Positions 8,663-17,134 of a stretch of DNA of 64,000 nucleotides are shown piece by piece (positions within the stretch are counted from its first letter, which is position 1; the number at the start of each line of letters is the position of its first letter). Source of the stretch: Pseudomonadota bacterium (lineage in GTDB: Bacteria > Pseudomonadota > Gammaproteobacteria > Burkholderiales > Burkholderiaceae_F). The stretch covers positions 1 through 64,000 of the forward strand of contig JAEZVV010000165.1 in assembly GCA_023443095.1 (NCBI GenBank). The letters run 5' to 3'. The notes below the pieces were generated by a model that had not been told where the DNA came from, made no database searches, and saw only the letters and a list, made by a program, of their open reading frames with translations. The translations under genes were made by a program, and so were the position numbers.

Positions 8663-10981
8663 ATGAATGCACCCCTGGCCCCCTCCTGCCCCGCGACGGC
8701 CCGCCGCCGCGTGCGGGTGCGCGGCCTAGTGCAAGGCGTGGGTTTCCGCCCCTTCGTTTACCGGCTGGCGAGTCAGCTGGCGCTGGCCGGCTCGGTGCAC
8801 AACGACGGCGAAGGGGTCGAGATTTGCCTGCAGGGTAGCGAAGCCGCGCTGACGACCTTCCTGCGCCGCCTGCCCGCCGAGGCGCCGCGGCTCGCCCGCA
8901 TCGAGTCCGTCGAGTCCCGTCCTGAAGCCCCGATCGACGAGGTCGGCTTTCGCATCGTCGAGAGTCGCCACGGCGCGGTCAGCACCGGCATCACCCCCGA
9001 TGCCGCGATCTGCCCCGATTGCCTGACCGAGCTGCTCGACCCGAACGACCGCCGCCACCGTTACGCCTTTCTCAACTGCACCCACTGCGGCCCGCGCTAC
9101 ACGATCACCGCCCACCTGCCTTACGACCGGCCGCAGACCAGCATGGCGGGTTTCACGCAGTGCCCGGCCTGTCAGAGCGAATACGACGATCCGGCCAACC
9201 GGCGCTTTCACGCCCAGCCCAATGCCTGCCCGGCATGCGGCCCGCAGCTGGCCTTGTGGAGCCAGACCGGAGCGCCGATCGAATGCGCCGACGTCGTCGC
9301 CGCCGCGGTCGAGCGCATCCGCGCCGGCCAGATCCTTGCGATCAAGGGCCTGGGGGGCTTCCACCTGGTGTGCGACGCGCGCCGGGCCGAGGCCGTGGCC
9401 GCGCTGCGCGCGCGCAAGCAGCGCGACCAGAAACCTTTCGCGGTGATGGTGGCCAACCTCGCCAGCGCCGCCGAACTGGCCGATCTGTCCCCCACGGCGG
9501 CGCGGCAGCTCGAGTCGACGGCGCGCCCGATCGTGCTCTGCCCCAAACGCGAGGGCGCTGATTCGGCCCTGCCCGGCGTGGCGAGCGGCATGAGCGAGCT
9601 CGGCTTGATGCTGCCCTACACCCCGCTCCACTACCTGCTCTTCCACCAGGCAGCGGGCTGTCCCGCGGGCACCGACTGGCTCGCCCGGCCGCAGCCGCTG
9701 ATGCTGGTGATGACCAGCGCCAACCCCGGCGGCGAGCCGCTGGTGACGGGCAACCTCGAGGCGGTCGAACGCCTGGGCGCCATCGCCGACGCCTTGGTGG
9801 TGCACGACCGCGAGATCCTGATCCGCTGCGACGATTCGGTGATCCGCGCCGATCCGGAAGGGCCGCGTTTCCTGCGCCGCGCCCGCGGCTCCACCCCGGC
9901 GCCGATCGCCCTGGCCCGCAGCGGCCCAGCCGTGCTGGCCCTGGGCGCCTACCTGAAAAACACCACCTGCCTCACCCGCGGCAGCCAGGCCTATCTCTCG
10001 CAGCACATCGGCGACCTCGAAAACGCCGCCAGCTGTTTCGCCCTCGAGGCCGCGGTCGATCACCTGCAATCGGTGCTCGAGATCCGCCCCGACCTGATCG
10101 CACACGACCTCCACCCCGATTTCTACAGCACCCGGCTGGCGGTCCGTCTGGCCCGGGAGCTCGGCGTTCCCGCAGTCGGCGTGCAGCACCACCACGCTCA
10201 CGTCGCTGCGGTGATGGCCGAACACCGCGTGAGCGAACCGGTGCTCGGCCTGGCGCTCGATGGCGTGGGGCTGGGAACGGACGGCAGCGCCTGGGGCGGC
10301 GAACTCCTGCAGGTCGACGCTCGCGGTTTTGTCCGGCTAGCCCATCTGGCTGATGTCCGCCTGCCCGGCGGCGACCGTGCCGCGCGCGAACCCTGGCGGG
10401 TCGCGGCGAGTGTCCTCCACCGCCTCGGCCGGAGCGACGAGATCGCCCGCCGCTTTGCTTTTCCTGCTGCGGCGACGGTGGCGACCATGCTCGAACGCGG
10501 CCTCAACTGCCCGGCGACCAGCAGCCTGGGCCGCTGGTTCGACGCCGCCGCCGGCCTGCTGGGCGTGGCTCAGCACCAGGGCTTCGAAGGCCAGGCGCCG
10601 ATGCAACTCGAGGCTCTGGCCCAGGCTTACGGCCGTCTCGCCCCGCTCGAAGACGGCTGGACGATCGAAGACCGGCAGCTCGACCTGCTGCCGCTGATGG
10701 CCCGGCTCGCGGCCGAGACCGACTCCGGCCGCGGCGCGGCGCTGTTCCACGCCACGCTGATCGCCGCCCTCGCCGACTGGACCGTGGCCGCAGCTCGCGC
10801 GAGCGGAATCCGGACCGTAGTCTTCGGCGGCGGCTGCTTCATGAACCGGATTCTTTCCACCGGCCTGCGCGATGAACTTGCCGCCGCCGGCCTGAACGTC
10901 CTCGAAGCCGAGCAGGCTCCCGCCAACGACGGCGGAATCGCGCTTGGCCAGGCCTGGGCGGCAGCCCTCGCCCACCACTGA
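8663..10981 (+). CDS. hypF: Carbamoyltransferase HypF
   Basis: Makes the thiocarbamate on HypE from carbamoyl phosphate, the source of the cyanide ligands of the active site. The 772 residues show all the usual domains: acylphosphatase (about 13-100, RVRGLVQGVGFRPFVYRL), two zinc fingers (CPDC/CTHC and CPAC/CPAC, about 110-200), a YrdC-like domain (about 205-390, with IKGLGGFHLVCDA and KQRDQKPFAVM) and a Kae1-like domain (about 400-772, with VQHHHAHVAAVMAEH, ALDGVGLGTDG and FGGGCFMNR). I start at ATG 8663, 11 bases after hypB, since the family begins near the acylphosphatase domain; the open frame extends back into hypB. Confidence 0.96.
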   Translation: MNAPLAPSCPATARRRVRVRGLVQGVGFRPFVYRLASQLALAGSVHNDGEGVEICLQGSEAALTTFLRRLPAEAPRLARIESVESRPEAPIDEVGFRIVESRHGAVSTGITPDAAICPDCLTELLDPNDRRHRYAFLNCTHCGPRYTITAHLPYDRPQTSMAGFTQCPACQSEYDDPANRRFHAQPNACPACGPQLALWSQTGAPIECADVVAAAVERIRAGQILAIKGLGGFHLVCDARRAEAVAALRARKQRDQKPFAVMVANLASAAELADLSPTAARQLESTARPIVLCPKREGADSALPGVASGMSELGLMLPYTPLHYLLFHQAAGCPAGTDWLARPQPLMLVMTSANPGGEPLVTGNLEAVERLGAIADALVVHDREILIRCDDSVIRADPEGPRFLRRARGSTPAPIALARSGPAVLALGAYLKNTTCLTRGSQAYLSQHIGDLENAASCFALEAAVDHLQSVLEIRPDLIAHDLHPDFYSTRLAVRLARELGVPAVGVQHHHAHVAAVMAEHRVSEPVLGLALDGVGLGTDGSAWGGELLQVDARGFVRLAHLADVRLPGGDRAAREPWRVAASVLHRLGRSDEIARRFAFPAAATVATMLERGLNCPATSSLGRWFDAAAGLLGVAQHQGFEGQAPMQLEALAQAYGRLAPLEDGWTIEDRQLDLLPLMARLAAETDSGRGAALFHATLIAALADWTVAAARASGIRTVVFGGGCFMNRILSTGLRDELAAAGLNVLEAEQAPANDGGIALGQAWAAALAHH

Positions 10982-10996
10982 ACCCAAGGAGGCAGC

Positions 10997-11230
10997 ATGT
11001 GCCTTGCCATTCCCGCCCAGGTCGTCGAGCTCCATGAGAGCGACGAGGCAACCATCCATCTCTCGGGCGTCAAGAAGCGGATCTCGCTTGCCCTGGTCGA
11101 CGACGTGGCCGTCGGCGACTACGTGATCGTGCACGTGGGCTACGCGCTGCAGAAGATCGACGCCGTGGAAGCCGAAAAGACGCTCGCCCTGTTTACTGAG
11201 GCCGCGGCCGAACTGGAGCGCGCCCAGTGA
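10997..11230 (+). CDS. hypC: Hydrogenase assembly chaperone HypC
   Basis: Small beta-barrel chaperone, 77 residues, starting MCLAIPAQV. Cys2 binds the Fe(CN)2CO unit on the HypC-HypD complex and delivers it to the large subunit. GVKKRISLALVDD and VGDYVIVHVGYALQKID are typical of the family. It follows hypF by 15 bases with AAGGAGG upstream, and its stop overlaps the GTG start of hypD. Confidence 0.95.
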   Translation: MCLAIPAQVVELHESDEATIHLSGVKKRISLALVDDVAVGDYVIVHVGYALQKIDAVEAEKTLALFTEAAAELERAQ

Positions 11231-12375
11231 GCTCCATGAAATACATCGCCGAATACCGCGACGGAGAACTCGCCCGCGGCATGGCGGCGCGGATCGCCGC
11301 CGAAGTTAAGCCCGGCCGCAACTACAACCTGATGGAGTTCTGCGGCGGCCATACCCACGCGATCTCGCGTTACGGCATCAAGGACCTGCTGCCCGCGGCC
11401 GTGAACATGGTGCATGGCCCCGGCTGCCCGGTGTGCGTATTGCCGATCGGGCGGATCGACAACGCGATAGCGCTGGCTCTGGATCACGGCGCGATCGTCT
11501 GCACCTACGCCGACACGATGCGGGTGCCGGCCTCCAAGGGCCTGTCGATGATGAAGGCCAAGGCGCGCGGCGCCGACATCCGCATGGTGTATTCGGCCGC
11601 CGACGCGCTACGCATCGCGCAGGAGAACCCGGCCAGACAGGTGGTGTTCTTCGCCATCGGCTTCGAGACCACCACTCCGCCCACGGCCCTGGTCATCAAA
11701 CAGGCAGCGGCGCTGGGCCTGACCAACTTCAGCGTCTTCTGCAACCACGTGCTCACGCCTTCGGCGATCACGCACATCCTGGAATCGCCCGAAGTGCGCG
11801 AGCTGGGCCTGGTGCCGCTCGACGGCTTCATCGGCCCGGCGCACGTCAGCACCATCATCGGCAGCCAGCCCTATGAATATTTCGCCGAGGAATACGCCAA
11901 ACCGGTGGTGATCGCCGGCTTCGAGCCGCTCGACGTGATGCAGGCGATCCTGATGCTGGTGCGGCAGCTGAACGAAGGCCGCGCCGAAGTGGAAAACGAG
12001 TTCACCCGAGCCGTCACTCGCGACGGCAACGCCAAGGCCAAGGCCCTGGTGGCCGAAGTGTTCGAGCTGCGCAAGACCTTCGAGTGGCGCGGCCTGGGCG
12101 AAGTGCCCTACTCCGCGCTCAGGATCAAGCCGGCTTTCGAAGCCTTCGACGCCGAATCGCGCTTCAGCATCACCTACCAGTCGGTGCCCGACAACAAGGC
12201 CTGCGAGTGCGGAGCGATCCTGCGCGGCGTGAAGAAGCCGACCGACTGCAAGGTCTTTGGCACCGTGTGCACGCCCGAGAACCCGCTGGGCTCGTGCATG
12301 GTCAGCAGCGAAGGCGCCTGCGCCGCCCACTACACCTACGGCCGCTTCAAGGACGTCGTCGTCCGCGCGGCCTGA
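11227..12375 (+). CDS. hypD: Hydrogenase maturation protein HypD
   Basis: Iron-sulfur scaffold on which the Fe(CN)2CO unit is built with HypC and HypE. Conserved cysteine motifs are FCGGHTHAI, GPGCPVCVLP and, at the C-terminus, the [4Fe-4S] set in ACECGAIL, DCKVFGTVC and NPLGSCMVSSEGAC. It has 382 residues from GTG 11227, which overlaps the hypC stop (GTGA). ATG 11236, three codons later, is an equally possible start. Confidence 0.95.
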   Translation: MSSMKYIAEYRDGELARGMAARIAAEVKPGRNYNLMEFCGGHTHAISRYGIKDLLPAAVNMVHGPGCPVCVLPIGRIDNAIALALDHGAIVCTYADTMRVPASKGLSMMKAKARGADIRMVYSAADALRIAQENPARQVVFFAIGFETTTPPTALVIKQAAALGLTNFSVFCNHVLTPSAITHILESPEVRELGLVPLDGFIGPAHVSTIIGSQPYEYFAEEYAKPVVIAGFEPLDVMQAILMLVRQLNEGRAEVENEFTRAVTRDGNAKAKALVAEVFELRKTFEWRGLGEVPYSALRIKPAFEAFDAESRFSITYQSVPDNKACECGAILRGVKKPTDCKVFGTVCTPENPLGSCMVSSEGACAAHYTYGRFKDVVVRAA

Positions 12376-12388
12376 ACCTTATCCGGAG

Positions 12389-12407
12389 GCGCCGGCACCA
12401 CCGGCGC
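12389..12407 (+). other. Hairpin between hypD and hypE
   Basis: GCGCCGG (12389-12395) and CCGGCGC (12401-12407) can form a 7-pair stem with a 5-base loop. CGGAGG lies at 12384-12389, directly before the stem, 40 bases from the hypE ATG, and no closer ribosome site is visible. The hairpin might bring the site nearer to the start or act as a processing or pause site. There is no T-run, so it is not an intrinsic terminator. Confidence 0.4.
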
Positions 12408-12429
12408 AGCTTCCCCACACCGTCATCCC

Positions 12430-13479
12430 ATGTCCAACATCAAACGCGATTACGTCCGCCCGGTCGACTTCAAACACGGCCGCGTCGACATGACCCACGG
12501 CTCGGGCGGCCGCGCCATGGCGCAGCTGATCGACGAGTTATTTGCCCGCGCCTTCGACAATGAGTTCCTCGCACAGGGCAACGACGGCGCCCTGCTGCCG
12601 CCCCCGGGCGGCCGGCTGGTGGTGGCGACCGACAGCCATGTGATCACCCCGCTCTTTTTCCCCGGCGGCGACATCGGTTCGCTGTCGGTCCACGGCACGA
12701 TCAACGACGTCGCGGTCAGCGGCGCCAAACCGCTCTATCTCTCGGCCGGCTTCATCCTCGAGGAAGGTTTCCCGCTCGCTGACCTGAAGCGCATCGTCGA
12801 GTCGATGGCCGCCGCCGCGCGCGCGGCGGGCGTTCCCATCGTCACCGGCGACACCAAGGTGGTCGAGCAAGGCAAGGGCGACGGCGTCTTCATCACCACC
12901 ACCGGCGTCGGCGTGGTAGCCAACGGCATCGAGCTCTCCGGCGCCAACGCCCGGCCGGGTGACGCCATCCTGGTGAGCGGAACGCTGGGCGACCACGGCG
13001 TGGCGATCATGAGCCAACGCGAGAACCTGAGCTTCGAGACCACCATCGAAAGCGACAGCGCAGCCCTGCACACGCTCACTGCCGCCATGCTCGAAGCCGT
13101 TCCCACGATCCGCTGTCTGCGCGACCCCACCCGCGGCGGGCTGGCAACGACCTTGAACGAGATCGCCCGCCAATCGGGCGTGGGCATGATGATCCAGGAA
13201 GCGGCACTGCCCATCCGCCCCGAAGTCGACGCCGCCTGCGAGTTCCTGGGGTTGGATCCGCTGTACGTGGCCAACGAAGGCAAGCTGATCGCGATCTGTC
13301 CGCAGGCCGATGCGCCAGCGCTGCTCGAGGTCATGCGCGCCCACCCGCTGGGCGCGAACGCTGCCATCGTCGGAACGGTCCACGCCGACGAGCACCACTT
13401 CGTGCAGATGGAAACCGCGTTTGGCGGGCGACGGGTGGTGGATTGGTTGACCGGCGAGCAACTGCCGCGAATCTGCTGA
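12430..13479 (+). CDS. hypE: Hydrogenase maturation protein HypE
   Basis: PurM/AIR-synthetase-like enzyme that dehydrates the thiocarbamate on its C-terminal cysteine to thiocyanate, giving cyanide to the iron. The final residues PRIC carry that cysteine as the very last residue (349), as required. The N-terminal MTHGSGGRAMAQLI and FPGGDIGSLSVHGTINDVAVSGA mark the ATP-binding AIRS domain. It is the last hyp gene, 54 bases after hypD, and closes the hup-hyp run. Confidence 0.96.
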   Translation: MSNIKRDYVRPVDFKHGRVDMTHGSGGRAMAQLIDELFARAFDNEFLAQGNDGALLPPPGGRLVVATDSHVITPLFFPGGDIGSLSVHGTINDVAVSGAKPLYLSAGFILEEGFPLADLKRIVESMAAAARAAGVPIVTGDTKVVEQGKGDGVFITTTGVGVVANGIELSGANARPGDAILVSGTLGDHGVAIMSQRENLSFETTIESDSAALHTLTAAMLEAVPTIRCLRDPTRGGLATTLNEIARQSGVGMMIQEAALPIRPEVDAACEFLGLDPLYVANEGKLIAICPQADAPALLEVMRAHPLGANAAIVGTVHADEHHFVQMETAFGGRRVVDWLTGEQLPRIC

Positions 13480-13703
13480 GGCCCGCTCGCATCAGGTTGT
13501 GATCCCGGGCGATGCCCGGGAAAACCGCAGCCGGATTCGAGCGCGGCAGGGGGCGACTCAAACAGGCAGGCTGCGCTGCGACCAGAGTCTGCCCCGCCTT
13601 CGATCGCCGAACACGAGTCAAACTCGAGCGCAATAGACCCTCCCGCCCGGAAACAGCCTCGGCCAGGCCGTACCATGGCGCCACTCCTTTTCTTTGCGCA
13701 AAC

Positions 13704-14414
13704 ATGACCGAAGCCCAACGCCTATCCAAGCGCCTGATCGAGCAGCTGCAGTGCTCACGCCGGGAAGCCGAGCTTCTGATCGAGGGCGGCTGGGTCATGG
13801 TCGACGGCGTGGTCGTCGAAGAGCCGCAGTTCAAGGTGCTCGATCAGACGATCACGGTTCATCCCGACGCCCAAGCCAGTCCGATCGAACCGGTCACGAT
13901 CCTGCTGAACAAGCCGGCCGGATTAAGCACCGCAGCGGCTCAAGCCCTGATCACCGCGCCATCGCGGGCGGCTGACGATCGTTCGCAGACCCGCATGCTC
14001 AAGCGGCACTTCTTTGGGTTGCAGGCGATCATGCCGCTCGAGACGGCAGCCTGCGGACTGTGCGTATTCAGCCAGGATTTTCGCGTCATTCGAAAGCTGA
14101 CCGAGGATGCCTACAAGATCGAACACGAGTTTGTGGTAGAGGTCAGCGGCAGCATCGCGCCCGACGGTCTCGCCTTGCTCAATCATGGCCTGAGCTTTAA
14201 CGGTAGGGCGCTGCCACCAATCAAGGTCAGCTGGCAGAACGAAACCCGTTTGCGTTTTGCCCTCAAGGCGGTGCAGGCCGGGCAGATTGCCCATATGTGC
14301 AAGACCGTTGGCCTGCAGGTGCTCAACATGAAGCGGATTCGCATCGGCCGCCAGCCGATGGCAAGCCTTCAACCCGGTCAGTGGCGCTACTTGCCTGCGC
14401 ACGAGAAGTTCTAG
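13704..14414 (+). CDS. RsuA/RluF-type pseudouridine synthase-like protein, catalytic motif altered
   Basis: S4 RNA-binding domain (residues about 6-50, RLSKRLIEQLQCSRREAELLIEGGWVMVDG in parts) followed by an RsuA-family fold (LLNKPAGL, IEHEFVVEV, LQVLNMKRIRIG). Family members modify uridine in rRNA with an aspartate in the motif GRLDxxxxGL. Here the matching stretch reads MPLETAACGL (110-119), with Glu113 where the Asp is expected. It may be inactive or act only as an RNA binder; that is inference from a hand alignment. It has 236 residues from ATG 13704; the open frame extends upstream but without family sequence. Not part of the hyp operon by spacing (224 bases). Confidence 0.72.
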   Translation: MTEAQRLSKRLIEQLQCSRREAELLIEGGWVMVDGVVVEEPQFKVLDQTITVHPDAQASPIEPVTILLNKPAGLSTAAAQALITAPSRAADDRSQTRMLKRHFFGLQAIMPLETAACGLCVFSQDFRVIRKLTEDAYKIEHEFVVEVSGSIAPDGLALLNHGLSFNGRALPPIKVSWQNETRLRFALKAVQAGQIAHMCKTVGLQVLNMKRIRIGRQPMASLQPGQWRYLPAHEKF

Positions 14415-14484
14415 CCGCGGCCACGACCGCGCGCCATCAATCGATAGCGCAAGCGATCAAGGTTGCAGTCACAGGTTTGTTGAT

Positions 14485-15012
14485 ATGAAAAATGATGGCG
14501 GCGAATCCGCGTCCGGGGCTCGCATGAACAGGATGACATCGATGGTGAACACACCGATGCCGGTGGAGAAGACTCAACCGACCCCGCCAGGGTCGCATGT
14601 TCTGAATCGGCGCTCGCTGGTTCTGGGTGGTCTTGGCTTGTGCCTTAGCCTTGGCAGCATGGCTCAAGTCCAGCCCGGGCCGAACCGCGACGCAGTGAGC
14701 CTGGAAACGGCGCGTGCGGAACACGCAGCCGGGCGGGTATTGATGATCGACATCCGCGAACCGAATGAACACGCCACCGGCGTGGCCCATGGCGCCAAGC
14801 TGCTGCCGATGAGCCAGATGGGCCAGCGCTTGGCCGAGATCCCCAAGGATGGCAAACAGCCGGTGCTGCTGATCTGCAACTCGCAGAACCGCTCCCAGGC
14901 CGCCCTGAAAGCCCTGCGCCAACTGGGGGGCTACGAGCATGTGCGCTACGTCGAAGGCGGCATGTCGGGCTGGGCACGGCGCGGCTGGCCGATGGTCGCT
15001 CCGCAGCGCTGA
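14485..15012 (+). CDS. Exported rhodanese-domain protein
   Basis: Rhodanese-like protein, 175 residues from the first ATG. The segment LNRRSLVLGGLGLCLSLGSMAQ looks like a signal peptide with a twin arginine, so the protein is probably exported, perhaps by Tat. The rhodanese domain has LMIDIREPNEH and the active loop CNSQNRS, with a cysteine six residues before the Ser and an Arg in the loop. Such proteins move sulfane sulfur, but the substrate is unknown. ATGs at 14524, 14533 and 14542 are in frame, and 14542 has CAGGA nearby, so the true start may be later. It lies 70 bases after the pseudouridine synthase-like gene. Confidence 0.8.
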   Translation: MKNDGGESASGARMNRMTSMVNTPMPVEKTQPTPPGSHVLNRRSLVLGGLGLCLSLGSMAQVQPGPNRDAVSLETARAEHAAGRVLMIDIREPNEHATGVAHGAKLLPMSQMGQRLAEIPKDGKQPVLLICNSQNRSQAALKALRQLGGYEHVRYVEGGMSGWARRGWPMVAPQR

Positions 15013-15312
15013 TCGCCGTGCGGGCGCCAGGGCCACGGCTGGCGCGGCGCGCGTTTCCGAACCGCTGGCCGTGCCGCAACGTCTAACTAAGTTCGTCGTT
15101 GATCCGGAACCGGACGACATCGACCGCGATCCCGCATCGCTCCCTGACGACGACTGAGACCAAGCATGGGGACGGCTTCGAACCGAGCAAGGTCCAAAAG
15201 CACAAGGCACGGCTCTCCGCCGGCGCCACAGTCTGTCGCCGCTATACTTCGGACCGCCTGCCGGTAGCGCCGAGAAAGGTCTGGAGGCGACGCGCAAGAC
15301 GTTTATCGAAGC
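15013..15312. other. Intergenic stretch without a supported gene
   Basis: The 300 bases between the rhodanese gene and the gdx leader hold only short open frames with low-complexity Arg/Pro-rich translations that resemble nothing I know. A TATACT box at 15243-15248 could be the -10 of the gdx promoter, with no convincing -35. Near 15029-15046 a weak GCCAG/CTGGC stem might end the rhodanese transcript. Confidence 0.5.
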
Positions 15313-15379
15313 GAAGGCAACGACCTTCCCCCACTGGGAATCACTTCCGGGACGGCCCGGCTCTCTAGAAAGGAGCCGG
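15313..15379 (+). promoter_or_regulatory. Probable guanidine-II (mini-ykkC) riboswitch before gdx
   Basis: Two hairpins with ACGR in the loop precede the guanidine exporter gene. Hairpin 2 is exact: CCGGG (15347-15351), loop ACGG (15352-15355), CCCGG (15356-15360). Hairpin 1 is less regular: GAAGG (15313-15317), loop CAACGA, CCTTC (15324-15328). CCGGCTC (15357-15363) can instead pair with GAGCCGG (15373-15379) and so hide the ribosome site GGAG (15372-15375). Closing hairpin 2 would exclude that stem and free the site, the known ON logic of guanidine-II switches. The larger loop of hairpin 1 is the weak point. Confidence 0.7.
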
Positions 15380-15381
15380 TC

Positions 15382-15702
15382 ATGGCTTGGATTTCCCTCT
15401 TTGTTGCCGGTCTGCTCGAAGTCGTCTGGGCTTTCTACATGAAGGAATCGCAGGGCTTCACACGCCCGCTTCCGAGTGTCATCACCCTCGTCACCATGCT
15501 CGGCAGCTTCGCCCTGCTTTCGTTTTCGATGCGGACCCTGCCCTTGGGCACGGCCTACGTCATCTGGACCGGAATCGGCGCGGTCGGGGCCTTCGTGGTC
15601 GGCGTGGCCGTGCTGGGAGAAGAGTTCAGCGCTCTCCGCGTCCTCGCCGCCGTCTTGATCGTGGCCGGACTGGTCTTGATGAAGCTCTCCAGTCCCCACT
15701 GA
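15382..15702 (+). CDS. gdx: Guanidinium exporter Gdx (SugE family SMR protein)
   Basis: Small multidrug resistance family transporter of 106 residues with four membrane helices (about 2-20, 31-50, 57-78, 84-102). The start MAWISLFVAGLLEVVWAFYM carries the essential Glu13 and the Trp16 of the guanidinium-exporting (Gdx) branch, and KESQGFTRPLPS is typical of that branch. It works as an antiparallel dimer in the inner membrane and exchanges guanidinium for protons. AAGGAG lies 7 bases upstream, inside the proposed riboswitch. It is transcribed alone and convergent with the amidohydrolase. Confidence 0.93.
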   Translation: MAWISLFVAGLLEVVWAFYMKESQGFTRPLPSVITLVTMLGSFALLSFSMRTLPLGTAYVIWTGIGAVGAFVVGVAVLGEEFSALRVLAAVLIVAGLVLMKLSSPH

Positions 15703-15713
15703 GAGACATCCCC

Positions 15714-15745
15714 AAAAAAAACAGGGCGGCCCGAGGCCGCCCTGT
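15714..15745 (-). terminator. Intrinsic terminator of the M20 amidohydrolase gene
   Basis: An 11-pair perfect stem (15721-15731 with 15735-15745, loop CGA) is preceded on the plus strand by a run of eight A. On the minus strand it is a hairpin followed by a T-run, 27 bases past the amidohydrolase stop. It may also slow transcription from gdx, but the plus side has no T-run. Confidence 0.85.
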
Positions 15746-15771
15746 TGAAGTGGCAGGCAGCGCCTGTCTGA

Positions 15772-16878
15772 TCAAGCCGTGAGCTTGCGCACCATCGCGG
15801 CCAGGATCTTCACGCCGTCGGCCATCGCGGCACGGTCAAAGCTCATCTTCGGGTCGTGCAGGCCGGGGCTGAGGTTGCAGCCCAGGCCGACGAAGCCGGC
15901 CTTGAGGCTGGGCTTGGCGATTTTGTAGCGGTGGAAGTCGTCGGCACCGGGGGTGACGATGGGGTCGAGCAGACCCTCCTGGCCCAGCACTTCGGTGATC
16001 GCCGCGCGTGCGACTTCGGTGATTTCGTCGCTGTAGTCCGCGCCCGGCACGTTGCCCAGCATCTCGAACTCGACCGTGGCGCCGACGGTGCCGGCGCCGC
16101 AGGTAATGGCGTTTTCGACCTGCTTCAGGATCGAGGCCATGGTTTCGTTGCGGGCGGCGCGGATGTCGAGCGCCATCTCGGCAGTCTCGGGGATCATGTT
16201 GATCACTTCACCGCCGGCGCGCAGCTGGGTGACCTTGCAGCTCCAGGGCTCGGACGGGTTGGCGACCACGGCGTTGACCGCCTGCACGGCGGCGGCGGCG
16301 GCGTTGATTGCGTTGATACCCAGGTGCGGACGGGCGCCGTGGGCGACCTTGCCGGTGATCTTGGCCTTGAGCATGGCGCTGCCGCCGTGGCAGAGCGCGG
16401 GCGTGGCCTGGCCGCGTTTGGCTTCCTGCACCGGGCGCAGGTGGATGCCGAGCATGACGTCGACATCATCGATCACGCCCGCTTCGATCATCTTCATCGA
16501 ACCGAACAGGGTCTCCTCGGCCGGCTGGAAAACCACCTTCAGCGTGCCGCGGGCCAGCCCGGTTTTGGCGATCTCTTCGGCCATGGTCAGGACCATGGTG
16601 CAGTTGGCGTCGTGGCCGCAGGAATGGACCTTGACCTTTTCGCCGTCGACCGTATGCGGCAAGGCGTCCATGTCGGCGCGCACAGCGACCACCGGGCCGG
16701 GCTCGGCGCCCTTCAAGGTGGCGACGATGCCCGTGCCAGCGATACCAGTCGTCACCTCGAAACCCGCGGCCTTGATCTGATCGGCGAGCCAGGCCGAGGT
16801 CTTGAACTCGGCAAAGCCGAGTTCGGGCATGGCGTGCAAGGTCTCGAAGGTGGATTGAATTCTGCTTTCCATGGTCAT
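15772..16878 (-). CDS. M20D-family amidohydrolase (aminoacylase/hippurate hydrolase-like)
   Basis: Metal-dependent amidohydrolase that removes an acyl group from an N-acyl amino acid or similar amide. The metal motifs are HSCGHDAN (C87, H89), FQPAEE (E121, E122), GIHLRP and the late LHDPKMSFD histidine. It has the two-domain peptidase M20 build with a dimerisation domain in the middle (GKVAHGARPHLGINAI). I choose ATG 16878 (368 residues), because AGGAA lies 6 bases before it and the family begins here; the frame is open further upstream. The exact substrate cannot be told. Confidence 0.9.
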   Translation of the reverse strand: MTMESRIQSTFETLHAMPELGFAEFKTSAWLADQIKAAGFEVTTGIAGTGIVATLKGAEPGPVVAVRADMDALPHTVDGEKVKVHSCGHDANCTMVLTMAEEIAKTGLARGTLKVVFQPAEETLFGSMKMIEAGVIDDVDVMLGIHLRPVQEAKRGQATPALCHGGSAMLKAKITGKVAHGARPHLGINAINAAAAAVQAVNAVVANPSEPWSCKVTQLRAGGEVINMIPETAEMALDIRAARNETMASILKQVENAITCGAGTVGATVEFEMLGNVPGADYSDEITEVARAAITEVLGQEGLLDPIVTPGADDFHRYKIAKPSLKAGFVGLGCNLSPGLHDPKMSFDRAAMADGVKILAAMVRKLTA

Positions 16879-17134
16879 GGTTTCCTGAAGTTCAAGCTGA
16901 AGTCGAGGGTCGGCTGCCGCACGGATTGGCTGCCGCGGCAAACCCGCGCTCAGAGACGGGGCGAATACTTCGCATCATCGCAGCGCGGCCCCGGTCGTGT
17001 ATTGGGCAAGGCCCGCCCGAACGCCCGACACGCCCCATCGCTTTCCCCAGGATCCAGGGCAATCACCGACCCGGGGCAGGCATCGCGCTTTCGCCTACCA
17101 TCGAGCCTTGCCCCCGGAAACCCCGCCCAGCGAG

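Noticed and set aside
13504..13520. Hairpin CCCGGGC-GAT-GCCCGGG after hypE as a terminator
   Set aside because: It is followed by A and not T on the plus strand, and no gene ends toward it from the other side.
15099..15368. An 89-codon open frame before gdx
   Set aside because: The translation is Arg/Thr-rich without a known pattern, and it runs through the proposed riboswitch hairpins.
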